From: W1P20-047 sp051878795
GTDB lineage: Bacteria > Actinomycetota > Coriobacteriia > Coriobacteriales > Eggerthellaceae
Direction: 5' to 3'
DNA: 33,133 nt
Assembly (NCBI GenBank): GCA_051878795.1
Contig: JBJEKU010000101.1
Span: 1 to 33,133, forward strand
The notes beneath the pieces were generated by a model. It saw only the letters and a list, made by a program, of their open reading frames with translations, searched no databases and was not told the DNA's origin. Below are positions 7,060-14,800 of the stretch, piece after piece (positions within the stretch are counted from its first letter, which is position 1; each line of letters starts with the position of its first letter). A program made the translations under genes and the position numbers.

Positions 7060-8418
7060 CTAGTCGACGTCGCAGGCCATCAGGTCGGCGTAGGTCTGCC
7101 TACGCGACACGACGCGTGCTTGGCCGTCTTTCACGAAGACCACGGCGGGACGCACATTGCCGTTGTAGTTGCTCGACATGCTGTGGCAGTATGCGCCGGT
7201 GCCGAACACGCAGACGACGTCGCCCGGCTGGGCTTCCTGCAGGGAACCGTCCAGAACCACGGCGTCTCCGCTTTCGCAATGCTTTCCCACGATGGTCACG
7301 ATCTGGGTACGGGGCTGGTCCGCCTTGTTGGCGACGGTCGCCTCGTAAGAAGCATGATACAGGGCAGTGCGGATGTTGTCGGACATACCGCCGTCAACAG
7401 CAACGAATTTACGGATTCCTGGCAGATTTTTGATGGTTCCCACCGTGTACAGGGTGATTCCGGGGGTTGCAACGATGCTTCGGCCGGGTTCGCACAGCAC
7501 ACGGGGTACAGCCACACCATACTTCTCGCAGGAGGCATCGAGCGCATCGGTTACGATTCTGGCAAATTCGTCGATGACCGCAGGCACGTCCGCAGCCTGG
7601 TATGCCACGCCGGGGCCGCCGCCCACATCCAGTTCGTCGATTTCATAGCCGCAGGCATCCTTCACGCGGGAGAACAGCTCGATCATGACATCGATTGCTT
7701 CCGCGAAGGGATCGAGCTTCAGGATCTGCGAGCCGATATGCATATGCAGGCCTGCCAGGCGCACATTCTCGGTGGAAATGGCCGCAAGCACGCTTTCGAA
7801 GGCGAAGTCATCGCGCATGGTGAAACCGAACTTGCTGTCCTCGCAGCCGGTCTTGATATAGTCGTGGGTATCGGCCTCCACACCGGGGGTGATGCGCAGG
7901 AATACGTCCTGGACCTTGCCCAGCTCGCCGGCGATGCGGCTGATACGCTCCAGCTCGGTGATGCTATCGACCACGATACGGCCCACGCCCGCTTCGATAG
8001 CCTCGGTCAGCTCGAGCTCGGTCTTGCTGTTGCCATGAACCACGATGCGTTCGGCAGGAAAACCGGCCGCCAGGGCGATGGCCAGCTCGCCGCCGCCGGA
8101 GACGTCAAGGTGCATGCCCTCTTCCTTGGCGATGCGCGCCATTGCCTTATTCAAGAAAGCCTTGCTCGCATATGCCACGCCCGCGTTCTCGCAGCGCTTG
8201 TCGAAGGCTGTGCGATACTGGCGCATGCGGTCGCGCAGGTCTTCCTCATCGTAGACGTACATGGCGGTTCCCTGGGTGCGGGCAAGTTCTACCATGTCGA
8301 CGCCGCCCACGAACAAGTGGCCGTCGATGACGTTCGCGGTCTTGGGCAGAACCTTGCCCAATTCCATGGTCGTGCGGTTGTCGGCAACCGCGTCCTTGTT
8401 GGGTGCTGGCAAAGCCAT
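7060..8418 (-). CDS. lysA: Diaminopimelate decarboxylase
   Basis: PLP enzyme (fold III) catalysing the last step of lysine synthesis, meso-diaminopimelate to L-lysine. The product is 452 residues from ATG at 8418. The PLP lysine is K86 in AYASKAF. Other landmarks are the HGNSK strand, the phosphate-binding glycine loop LDVGGGPG, CEPGRSIVA and the C-terminal cysteine motif GKHCESGD, which supplies the active-site Cys from the partner subunit. I chose 8418 because GAGGA lies 7 nt upstream; residues upstream of it are low-complexity and not family-like. It is the first gene of the operon with hom and the zinc-ribbon protein, divergent from the MoaE-like gene. I looked for a lysine riboswitch in the 208-bp leader and did not see one. 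Confidence 0.95.
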   Translation of the reverse strand: MALPAPNKDAVADNRTTMELGKVLPKTANVIDGHLFVGGVDMVELARTQGTAMYVYDEEDLRDRMRQYRTAFDKRCENAGVAYASKAFLNKAMARIAKEEGMHLDVSGGGELAIALAAGFPAERIVVHGNSKTELELTEAIEAGVGRIVVDSITELERISRIAGELGKVQDVFLRITPGVEADTHDYIKTGCEDSKFGFTMRDDFAFESVLAAISTENVRLAGLHMHIGSQILKLDPFAEAIDVMIELFSRVKDACGYEIDELDVGGGPGVAYQAADVPAVIDEFARIVTDALDASCEKYGVAVPRVLCEPGRSIVATPGITLYTVGTIKNLPGIRKFVAVDGGMSDNIRTALYHASYEATVANKADQPRTQIVTIVGKHCESGDAVVLDGSLQEAQPGDVVCVFGTGAYCHSMSSNYNGNVRPAVVFVKDGQARVVSRRQTYADLMACDVD

Positions 8419-8626
8419 GGCAGTTCCTCTCTGATCGAAGCCCGCGCGTCGTTTGCGCGGACCTATCCCATTTTTCTCAACCGTCACATTGTAACCAACA
8501 GGGCAAAAGCCCCTTCCCATTCGGGACGGTATTTTCTGCGCTTGTAACCTAGGCGGCCACCAGGCGGAGCGGGCTCGGGCCCCGGTGCTACCATATGCAG
8601 GTCGAATACGGCGAAAGGAGGCCCGA

Positions 8627-9025
8627 ATGGCCAAGACCGAACCTTCCCTGGATTCATGGCTGGAAGAGGCGAAGGCGGATCCCATCTCCGCCCAGTGCGG
8701 CATGTTCCTCACCCATAACGGCGTGGTCCGCATCACGCCCAAGGCGCAGGTGCGCGAAGGCGCTGCCGGCTTGCCGCAAGTTGCCGGGATCGAATTCTCC
8801 TACGATGCGGCAGGGCTTGCGCAAGCCGAAGCGGAAACCCTGCAGATGGACGGCATCTACTACGTTCGCACCTGGCTGAACGAAGGCGTGCTCTCGGTGG
8901 GGGATTCGCTCATGTACGTGCTTGTCGGGGGCGATATCCGCCCGCATGTAGTCGACGCCCTGCAGGCCCTGGTTGGCAGGATCAAGGAAGATCTGGTAAT
9001 CGAGAAGGAAATCTACGCGGAATAA
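8627..9025 (+). CDS. MoaE-like protein
   Basis: A 132-residue protein that resembles the molybdopterin synthase large subunit MoaE, which inserts sulfur into precursor Z with MoaD. The match is by pattern: GVVR near the position of the conserved substrate Arg, the block GVLSVGDSLMYVLVGG, then a helix RPHVVDALQALVGRIKED and a C-terminal IEKE. Canonical MoaE has His-Arg after the valine-rich strand and ends PIWKKE; here these read IR and LVIEKE, so catalytic activity is uncertain. AAAGGAGG lies 6 nt before the ATG at 8627. Its stop overlaps the rlmH start by one base, so the two are translationally coupled. No other molybdenum cofactor genes are in view. Confidence 0.55.
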   Translation: MAKTEPSLDSWLEEAKADPISAQCGMFLTHNGVVRITPKAQVREGAAGLPQVAGIEFSYDAAGLAQAEAETLQMDGIYYVRTWLNEGVLSVGDSLMYVLVGGDIRPHVVDALQALVGRIKEDLVIEKEIYAE

Positions 9026-9477
9026 TGCTGAAGATCACCATCATCGCCGTCGGCAGGCTGAAGGAGCGCTTCTGGAAGGATGCCTGCGGCGAATACCTCA
9101 AACGACTGGGAGGCTACGCGAACGTGTCCGTGAAGGAGCTTCCCGACAGCAACGCCCAGAAGGAAGCGGAGCTCATCTTGGGGGCCCTCGACGCCGCAGG
9201 CGCCGGCTGCCATGCCATCCTGCTCGACATCCGCGGCAAGGAAACCTCGAGCGAGGACCTCGCCGAAAAACTCGACGGCTTGGCCTTGCGCGGGATATCG
9301 CATGTCGCCTTCATCATCGGCGGAAGCGACGGGGTAACGCGGGAGGTGCGCGAACGCGCAGCCGAGCGCATGAGCTTCGGACCCATCACCCTGCCCCACA
9401 ACCTGGCGCGCGTCGTACTGCTGGAGCAGGTCTACCGAGCCTGTAAGATCAACCGGAACGAGCCTTACCACAAATAG
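9025..9477 (+). CDS. rlmH: 23S rRNA pseudouridine-1915 N3-methyltransferase RlmH
   Basis: SPOUT-class methyltransferase that uses SAM to methylate pseudouridine 1915 of 23S rRNA on assembled 70S ribosomes. The 150-residue length is typical. Landmarks are the N-terminal ITIIAVGRLKE, the strand LLDIRGKETSSE and the knot region FIIGGSDGVT. The C-terminus contains LPHNLARVVLLEQVYRA, followed by the usual NEPYHK end. The ATG overlaps the upstream stop (TAATG), so expression depends on translation of the MoaE-like gene. A strong terminator follows at 9656. Confidence 0.96.
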   Translation: MLKITIIAVGRLKERFWKDACGEYLKRLGGYANVSVKELPDSNAQKEAELILGALDAAGAGCHAILLDIRGKETSSEDLAEKLDGLALRGISHVAFIIGGSDGVTREVRERAAERMSFGPITLPHNLARVVLLEQVYRACKINRNEPYHK

Positions 9478-9655
9478 GCCGCAAAAGCACCCGGAGCCCT
9501 CGCTTCCGAAGCACCCGGACGGGCCCTCGCATCGATATGGACTCCCGCATCCTAGCAATCCACCGCAACAGCGGCGTCATGCGGGGCGAAGAGGCCCCGA
9601 CCCGATGGTGCTTTGCCGAATCCGGAACAAGAACAACCCTCGACCGAGCACAACG

Positions 9656-9689
9656 AAGCGGGCCGAACCTGCAGGTCCGGCCCGCTTTT
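9656..9689 (+). terminator. Terminator after rlmH
   Basis: AGCGGGCCG (9657-9665) pairs with CGGCCCGCT (9678-9686). The 12-nt loop can itself fold, as ACC-TGCA-GGT. TTTT follows on the plus strand. It lies about 180 nt after the rlmH stop and may also stop transcription of the convergent LCP gene, though the minus-strand T-run is poor. Confidence 0.8.
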
Positions 9690-9725
9690 CTCCCTTTCGG
9701 GTCTCGATTCTGGGACAAAGCCCGC

Positions 9726-11501
9726 CTATTCGGCTGCGGCTCCGGATTCCAAGGCGTAGCCACGGGCGGCGATATCCTCTGCCAGATCCGCACCTACCAC
9801 CACCAGGATGTCTCCCTTGAGGGTATAGGTCCCATCATTCTGCACCGCTTCGGCGGAATCGCCCAGCAGGTCGGCAAGCTCTTGGGCTTGTGCCGCGAAG
9901 GATTCGTCGTCGTAGATAACGAGCGTCGTCAGGTAGTCGGTGGCATCGGCATCGGCTGCATCCAGAACAGTGAAGCCGTCTTCTTCAAGGACGGTCATCG
10001 CCGCGCTGCCCGCGCCCGTCACATCGGTGCCATTGCGCACGCACACGCTTCCACCGCGGGCCGTGGCGCCCTCGGACTGGGAGTCGTCGGACGAATCCGA
10101 TTGCGAGGAACCAGACGATTTATTGTCACCCGAATTCGCCAGGGTCACACCGGCCCGTTCGTCGACCACGGATTCCTCCGAAGGAGGCAGGCCGCTGTCG
10201 ACACGGTCCATCATGGTGTCCCATGCCTTTTCGTCCACAACCTCGTACCACAGGTCATCGATGTACTCGGAATGCGTGGGCATGGATGCGGTGTAGATGG
10301 ATTCCTGAACGTCGATTCCCTGGAAGCATTCCGCAAGGCTGATGATCTGGCCCACGGAAAGGTCGGTGCTCACGAATTCGGAAATAGCCGTAACGGATTT
10401 GGCGATGGTGGCCGGATTGGAGGAAAGGATCTTGCTGGCGATAGCCTGCAGCACCAGGCGCTGGTTCGCCGCGCGGTACAGGTCTCCGGCACCGTACTCT
10501 TCGAAAGCATTGCGCGACCTGCACAGGATCAGCGCCTGCTCGCCGTTGAGCGTCTGCAAGCCGGCATCCAGATGCCCACCCGCATCCTCGTCATCGATTT
10601 CCATGGGGACATCCACCTCGATGCCGCCCAGGGCATCGACCACGGAAGTCAGGCCGTCCATGTCGATCAGGCAGAAATGCGAGATACCCACGCCCGAAAG
10701 GTCGGACACTTCCGTGACCGCCGCGCTCGCACCGCCGATGGCATAGGCCGCATTCAGCTTCTGCGTGCCGTCCTCGCCCATGTCGATCATGGTATCGCGC
10801 GGCATGGAAACCAGCGTCACCTTCTTCTCGACCGAATCGACCCTGGTGAGCAGGATGGTGTCGGTACGGAATACCTCCGCATAGCTTTCGTCGTTCTTTC
10901 TCTCAAGCGAGGCATCGGTTCCCAGAAGGAGCATGTAGAAGGGTTCCTTCTTCATGTTCGTGCTCACGAGCACGTTCTTCAGCTGGGGGTCCAAACCTTC
11001 GGAAAGGTTCTTATCGATCGCCTTGATGTACGCGAAGGCAGAACCCGCACCCGCGACAAGGATCAATGCGAGCACGATGAGTGCGATCTTGATACGCGTC
11101 TTGCGCTTGCGGCGGGTCGAATAGCGGGAAGCACGCTGTCCGTAGGATTCGCGAGAGTAGCCTTGATAGCCGTCCTGGCGTGAATCGTCGGGGAAGCCGG
11201 CGTATCCGCGGACTCCGTCGCCCACCTTCCCGTCACCCGCATTGCGCGCAGACGATCTGCGTCGGAAAGAACGAGGCTGAGGGTCTTCGTTCACGGCAGG
11301 ATCGAAGCGGGACGCATACGCATCCGCGTTGTAGCGGCTGTACTGGTTCGCGCCCCGAGCGCCCGAACGACCGGGAGTCCCATACGAATCGAAGCCGTAT
11401 GCATCGCCGTCACCGTATTCGCGGCGGCGGTAATGCGAGGCATCGTCACGGAACTCGCGGTCGGCCGGTACGTTGTTTTGGTTTCGTTTTCTAGTAGCCA
11501 T
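9726..11501 (-). CDS. LytR-CpsA-Psr family cell-wall ligase with LytR_C domain
   Basis: Membrane-anchored LCP enzyme, 591 residues, a family that transfers undecaprenyl-linked glycopolymers onto peptidoglycan outside the cell. The first 135 residues are a long, polar, Arg/Tyr/Ser-rich cytoplasmic tail ending in RRKRKTR. One membrane segment spans about 139-159. The LCP domain (about 178-400) shows LLLGTDAS, FRTDTILLTRVD, VSMPRDTMI and LDAGLQTLNGEQAL with a following CRSR. A Ser/Asp-rich linker leads to a C-terminal LytR_C domain (about 495-585, starting VRNGTDVTGAGSA). The Shine-Dalgarno is weak, but the ATG at 11501 is the first plausible start. It lies 100 bp after the MurT-GatD fusion with no terminator between, so the two probably form an operon. 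Confidence 0.9.
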   Translation of the reverse strand: MATRKRNQNNVPADREFRDDASHYRRREYGDGDAYGFDSYGTPGRSGARGANQYSRYNADAYASRFDPAVNEDPQPRSFRRRSSARNAGDGKVGDGVRGYAGFPDDSRQDGYQGYSRESYGQRASRYSTRRKRKTRIKIALIVLALILVAGAGSAFAYIKAIDKNLSEGLDPQLKNVLVSTNMKKEPFYMLLLGTDASLERKNDESYAEVFRTDTILLTRVDSVEKKVTLVSMPRDTMIDMGEDGTQKLNAAYAIGGASAAVTEVSDLSGVGISHFCLIDMDGLTSVVDALGGIEVDVPMEIDDEDAGGHLDAGLQTLNGEQALILCRSRNAFEEYGAGDLYRAANQRLVLQAIASKILSSNPATIAKSVTAISEFVSTDLSVGQIISLAECFQGIDVQESIYTASMPTHSEYIDDLWYEVVDEKAWDTMMDRVDSGLPPSEESVVDERAGVTLANSGDNKSSGSSQSDSSDDSQSEGATARGGSVCVRNGTDVTGAGSAAMTVLEEDGFTVLDAADADATDYLTTLVIYDDESFAAQAQELADLLGDSAEAVQNDGTYTLKGDILVVVGADLAEDIAARGYALESGAAAE

Positions 11502-11601
11502 GCGGGTTATTCTGAAAGCTCGCTATTCGAAAATGCAAGGACCGAAGGAAAACTACCGCCCCAGAGGGATAAAAAACCACACTATCGGAACGAAATCCCG
11601 G

Positions 11602-13824
11602 TTATTTCCCACTCAGACGCTTGAAGATGAAGGTATTCGCCTGCAATTCCTCGGTATCGTCCAGAGCCTCCAGGCAGCATTTTTCGCCGGTCCTGCGCTC
11701 GATGGCGCGGGTGATCAGCCAGTCTGCAAGCTCGGGGTTCTTCGGCAGCAAGGGTCCATGCATGCTGCTTCCCAGAACGGAGTTATGGATGATTCCATCC
11801 GCGCTGTGAACACCATCATTGGCTCCAGGGCCCGCGGTAACGCTGCACAGGCCTGGAACGGATCCAACACGCCTCATGCAACCCGAATCGTTGCGGAAAG
11901 CGATGACGGGATGCTTTGCGAGGGGGGATTCCGCCACCACATCGCCGATAAGGCGCGAACCGGGACGGGGAGCTCCCTCGTCGATATCAAGAAGGCCCAC
12001 GCCTTCGATAGCGCTTTCGGTTGCCTTCCAGCTACGTCCCAGAATCTGCAGGCCGCCGCCAACTGCCAGCATGGCGCCGCCATCCTCGACATAACGGGAA
12101 AGCTCTTCGGCGCGGGTGGAAAGCGCATCGCAGGCCATGATCTGCTCGTGTTCGGGGCCGCCTGCAACAACCAGGATGTCGATGGAATCCAAGCCGCAAT
12201 CGCCTTCGTTACCGTAGTCGACCATCTCTACGGGAATACCCCTCCATGCACAGCGCTGGGCAAGCACCTTCGCATTGCCGCTGTCGCCGCACAGGTTCAG
12301 AAGCTGGGGCAGGGCGAAGCCGATACGTAGGGGACGCTCGTCGAAAGCAGGGATGCTGCATTCTGCCTGGGAGCCGATGCGCTTCGCAAGCTCGCGGGCA
12401 AATTCCTCCGCCGCCTGCCCGTCTTCCGGGATCGCCATCACGGGGTTCGCTTCCGCGGCGATCTCGGTCATGCGCTCATGGATAGGCGGGAGCGCGGTGT
12501 AATTGGCGATCATGAAGAGCCTGAAATCAGCGGGGAGCTTGGCCATGTATTCCATCGCCTCGTCGGAATCCGCGATAATCCGCGCATTCACCCCAGCGTA
12601 CTTCATGCGTACCTGCAGGTCGTTCGCCCTCATGCCGCCCACGAACACGATAAGGCCCTCGTCTGCAGCCAGGCTCTCGAAGTCGACATCCCACAGCCAG
12701 CTGACGTCGCGGCCGTCGCCTTCCATGTCGTTCACGAAGAATGCGGCGACCCTCCGGCCCTTCGCCTTTGCGACCAGGTCGAGATTCTGGTTGAAGCCGG
12801 TAGGGTTCTTCGCCAGGTTGAGCATCACCTCGCGACCGCGCACCTGCAGGGTCTGCAGACGGCCATTACGGGGATCGAAATCGCGCATCGCCTGGATGAT
12901 CTTGTCGTTCGGGGCACCCATCAGATGCGCCGCCGTGTACACGGTCAGCAGGTTGTAGACCATGTACGCGCCGGAATAATCCGCCTCGATATGCCCGATG
13001 ACGCGGGGTTCGGGTGCTTCGGGGCTTACCTGTGCGGGAATGCCGTCTACCGCCTGGGCGACATCGAAGGCCATGCCCTCGCCATCGATGCGGCAGTTCC
13101 TCGCTGCGAAAGCCAAGGGGGAGCGGCCGTAGTCGCACTTCGTACAATGGTATTCGCCCAGCTGGCTGTACTGGCGATAGCTGTATTCGATGTCACCGCT
13201 GCACTGCTGGCAGATGCGAACATCGCTGGGCCCCGCCAGGGGCAGGCCCAGGTCCTCGCCGATGCCGATGGGGATCTTCGGGTTGGAAACCCTGCGCGCG
13301 ATGGTCTCGCACATGGGGTCATCGGCGTTATAGACCATCACGGTTCCAGGAGAAGCGGCGAAGGCGGATACGATGCTGTCCTGGATGCGGCTCACTTCGC
13401 CGACACGGTCCAACTGATCGCGGAACAGGTTCAAAAGCAGCACATACTTGGACTGGAGCTGGGGAAGGGCCTTCGCAAGCCAGAGTTCGTCGCATTCGAA
13501 CACGCCCCAATCGCTCTCGCTTGCCTGGAGCAGGCTGGTTGCAATGCCCGAATCCAGGTTCGCGCCCGTGCGGTTGCAGACCACGCGCATACCCGCCGCT
13601 TCCATGCAATCCGCGAGCATGTTGGTGATGGTGGTCTTGCCATTGGTTCCGACCACGCAGACGCTGCCGCAACGCAGCTTGCGTGAGGTGTTCGCGATGA
13701 TCCTGGGGTCTACGTACAGGGCAACCTTGCCGGGGAAGTTTGCCGCAGGCCTATGGAATACATTACGCAAGGCGAATGTTCCCGCCGCGCTTACGAACTT
13801 GGCTGCTCCCGAACGAATTCCCAT
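11602..13824 (-). CDS. MurT-GatD fusion, lipid II isoglutaminyl synthase-like
   Basis: Single 740-residue protein joining the two subunits that normally form the MurT-GatD complex, which amidates the alpha-carboxyl of D-Glu in lipid II. Residues 1 to about 485 are MurT: P-loop GTNGKTT (59-65), a four-cysteine zinc ribbon (C205, C208, C227, C230), and an NQNLD segment whose Asp is D349, as in the S. aureus enzyme. Residues about 497-740 are a full-length GatD glutaminase domain with the C-terminal SMHGPLLPKNPELADWL block (H689). The nucleophile motif, usually LAxCGGYQ, reads LAVGGGLQ (586-593), so the catalytic Cys is Gly589. AAGGAG precedes the ATG. The likely downstream partner is the LCP gene. 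The amidation mechanism is therefore open: free ammonia, another glutaminase or no activity. Confidence 0.9.
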   Translation of the reverse strand: MGIRSGAAKFVSAAGTFALRNVFHRPAANFPGKVALYVDPRIIANTSRKLRCGSVCVVGTNGKTTITNMLADCMEAAGMRVVCNRTGANLDSGIATSLLQASESDWGVFECDELWLAKALPQLQSKYVLLLNLFRDQLDRVGEVSRIQDSIVSAFAASPGTVMVYNADDPMCETIARRVSNPKIPIGIGEDLGLPLAGPSDVRICQQCSGDIEYSYRQYSQLGEYHCTKCDYGRSPLAFAARNCRIDGEGMAFDVAQAVDGIPAQVSPEAPEPRVIGHIEADYSGAYMVYNLLTVYTAAHLMGAPNDKIIQAMRDFDPRNGRLQTLQVRGREVMLNLAKNPTGFNQNLDLVAKAKGRRVAAFFVNDMEGDGRDVSWLWDVDFESLAADEGLIVFVGGMRANDLQVRMKYAGVNARIIADSDEAMEYMAKLPADFRLFMIANYTALPPIHERMTEIAAEANPVMAIPEDGQAAEEFARELAKRIGSQAECSIPAFDERPLRIGFALPQLLNLCGDSGNAKVLAQRCAWRGIPVEMVDYGNEGDCGLDSIDILVVAGGPEHEQIMACDALSTRAEELSRYVEDGGAMLAVGGGLQILGRSWKATESAIEGVGLLDIDEGAPRPGSRLIGDVVAESPLAKHPVIAFRNDSGCMRRVGSVPGLCSVTAGPGANDGVHSADGIIHNSVLGSSMHGPLLPKNPELADWLITRAIERRTGEKCCLEALDDTEELQANTFIFKRLSGK

Positions 13825-13931
13825 GATCTTCTCCTTGTGTCGCTTTTCCGGAAAACCCCGTGGAAGCTCCGGCCTACCGCCAGCTGCGATACGAAACCGG
13901 AGAATCCGCTTCGGTTCCGGGTGGTCCGATA

Positions 13932-13962
13932 ACCTCTAGAAGTATAGAGGTCCCATACGGGA
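13932..13962. promoter_or_regulatory. Paired palindromes over a possible murT-gatD promoter
   Basis: ACCTCTA (13932-13938), 6 nt, TAGAGGT (13945-13951) is a perfect 7-bp inverted repeat. It overlaps a minus-strand -10-like TATACT (13941-13946). It abuts a second palindrome, TCCCATACGGGA (13951-13962). They lie about 110 bp upstream of the MurT-GatD start. The -35 is weak. A repressor operator is plausible but unproven. Confidence 0.4.
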
Positions 13963-14063
13963 AATTGATTTCAAGGCAGTAAAAAGCGAAGGCCGCAGAC
14001 AATCGCCAGATTCCCGAAACAACCTTCGACCGCCGAAACAGCCCCGCTGGGGGCGCGATGAGA

Positions 14064-14086
14064 GCCGTTTGCCACAGGCAAAGCGT
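14064..14086 (-). terminator. Weak hairpin after the small ORF
   Basis: TTTGCC pairs with GGCAAA around ACA, giving a short stem just past the stop at 14090. The T-run is absent, so this is a tentative terminator for the tyrosine phosphatase transcript. Confidence 0.3.
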
Positions 14087-14089
14087 TCA

Positions 14090-14260
14090 TCAGCCCCGTT
14101 TCGAGCCCTGCCGAGAGATGCCTCCCTTATGCCCGCAGGCCTTGTTGGGACCCATGCCCTTCAGGTTGCGCACATTCTGTATCGGAGGGTTCTTCCGTTT
14201 GGCATCGAGGGCACGGTTCCATGCCGCGCGCTGTCTGGGGTCCTCGGCTCCGGGAAACAC
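14090..14260 (-). CDS. Small basic hypothetical protein
   Basis: A 56-residue ORF that I do not recognise. It starts with GTG at 14258-14260, two bases after the stop of the tyrosine phosphatase gene, with AAAGG (inside that gene's last codons) about 9 nt upstream. The product is Arg/Lys/Asn/Gly-rich, with DPRQRAAWNRALDAKRK followed by NPPIQNVRNLKGMGPNKACG and a basic tail. It has no membrane segment. Codon third positions are mostly G/C, as in the neighbours. Coupled position and codon use argue for a real gene; short length argues for caution. Confidence 0.4.
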   Translation of the reverse strand: MFPGAEDPRQRAAWNRALDAKRKNPPIQNVRNLKGMGPNKACGHKGGISRQGSKRG

Positions 14261-14262
14261 GG

Positions 14263-14742
14263 CTAGAGCCTTTCGCGCAGGCATTCCAGCAAGGCGCTGC
14301 AACCCTCGACGACATCGCGCCAGGTCGCCTCGAAATCCCCCGTGTACCAGGGGTCCACCACATCGGATGCCGTATCTGCGCTTGCGTCTTCGGGGAACTG
14401 GAGCAGCTTGCATACCTTCCCTTCGGCGTCCCCACCCAGCATCCGGCGCATGTTGCGGACGTTGGCGGCGTCCATGCCCACGAACAGGTCATACGAATCG
14501 TAATCGGAGCGTTTCAGCTGGACCGCGCGCTTGCCTTCGCAGGGGATGCCATGCCGTTCGAGCATCCGGCGGGTGCCGTGGTGCACGGGATTGCCGATTT
14601 CCTCGGTGCTCGTAGCGCTCGAAGCCACCGTCACCCTATCTGCCAAACCCGCATTCTCCAGCATGTCCTTCATGACGAATTCGGCCATGGTAGACCGGCA
14701 GATATTGCCATGGCAGACGAACATGATCCCGAAACGACCCAT
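14263..14742 (-). CDS. Low-molecular-weight protein-tyrosine phosphatase
   Basis: Cytoplasmic phosphatase of the LMW-PTP/Wzb family, 159 residues. The P-loop CHGNICRS at the N-terminus gives nucleophile C10 and R16 (CX5R). The general acid is D130 in DPWY. Such enzymes dephosphorylate tyrosine kinases that control capsule synthesis, or host proteins if exported; no tyrosine kinase is in view. I chose ATG at 14742 because AAGGGGG lies just upstream and the P-loop follows at the family-standard position. The preceding in-frame codons overlap the terminator of the upstream gene. A small ORF follows after two bases. Confidence 0.93.
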   Translation of the reverse strand: MGRFGIMFVCHGNICRSTMAEFVMKDMLENAGLADRVTVASSATSTEEIGNPVHHGTRRMLERHGIPCEGKRAVQLKRSDYDSYDLFVGMDAANVRNMRRMLGGDAEGKVCKLLQFPEDASADTASDVVDPWYTGDFEATWRDVVEGCSALLECLRERL

Positions 14743-14762
14743 CAGACCCCCTTCTCGAACGG

Positions 14763-14795
14763 AAAGCATCCCGATGCATTCTCGCATCGGGATGC
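14763..14795 (-). terminator. Terminator of the phospholipase C-like gene
   Basis: A perfect 12-bp stem, GCATCCCGATGC (14766-14777) with GCATCGGGATGC (14784-14795), has a 6-nt loop. TTT follows on the minus strand. It starts six bases past the stop at 14801. Confidence 0.8.
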
Positions 14796-14800
14796 GATTC

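Noticed and set aside
8419..8626. Lysine riboswitch upstream of lysA
   Set aside because: Only a short CGCGC/GCGCG hairpin is visible, and the interval lacks the conserved L-box core.
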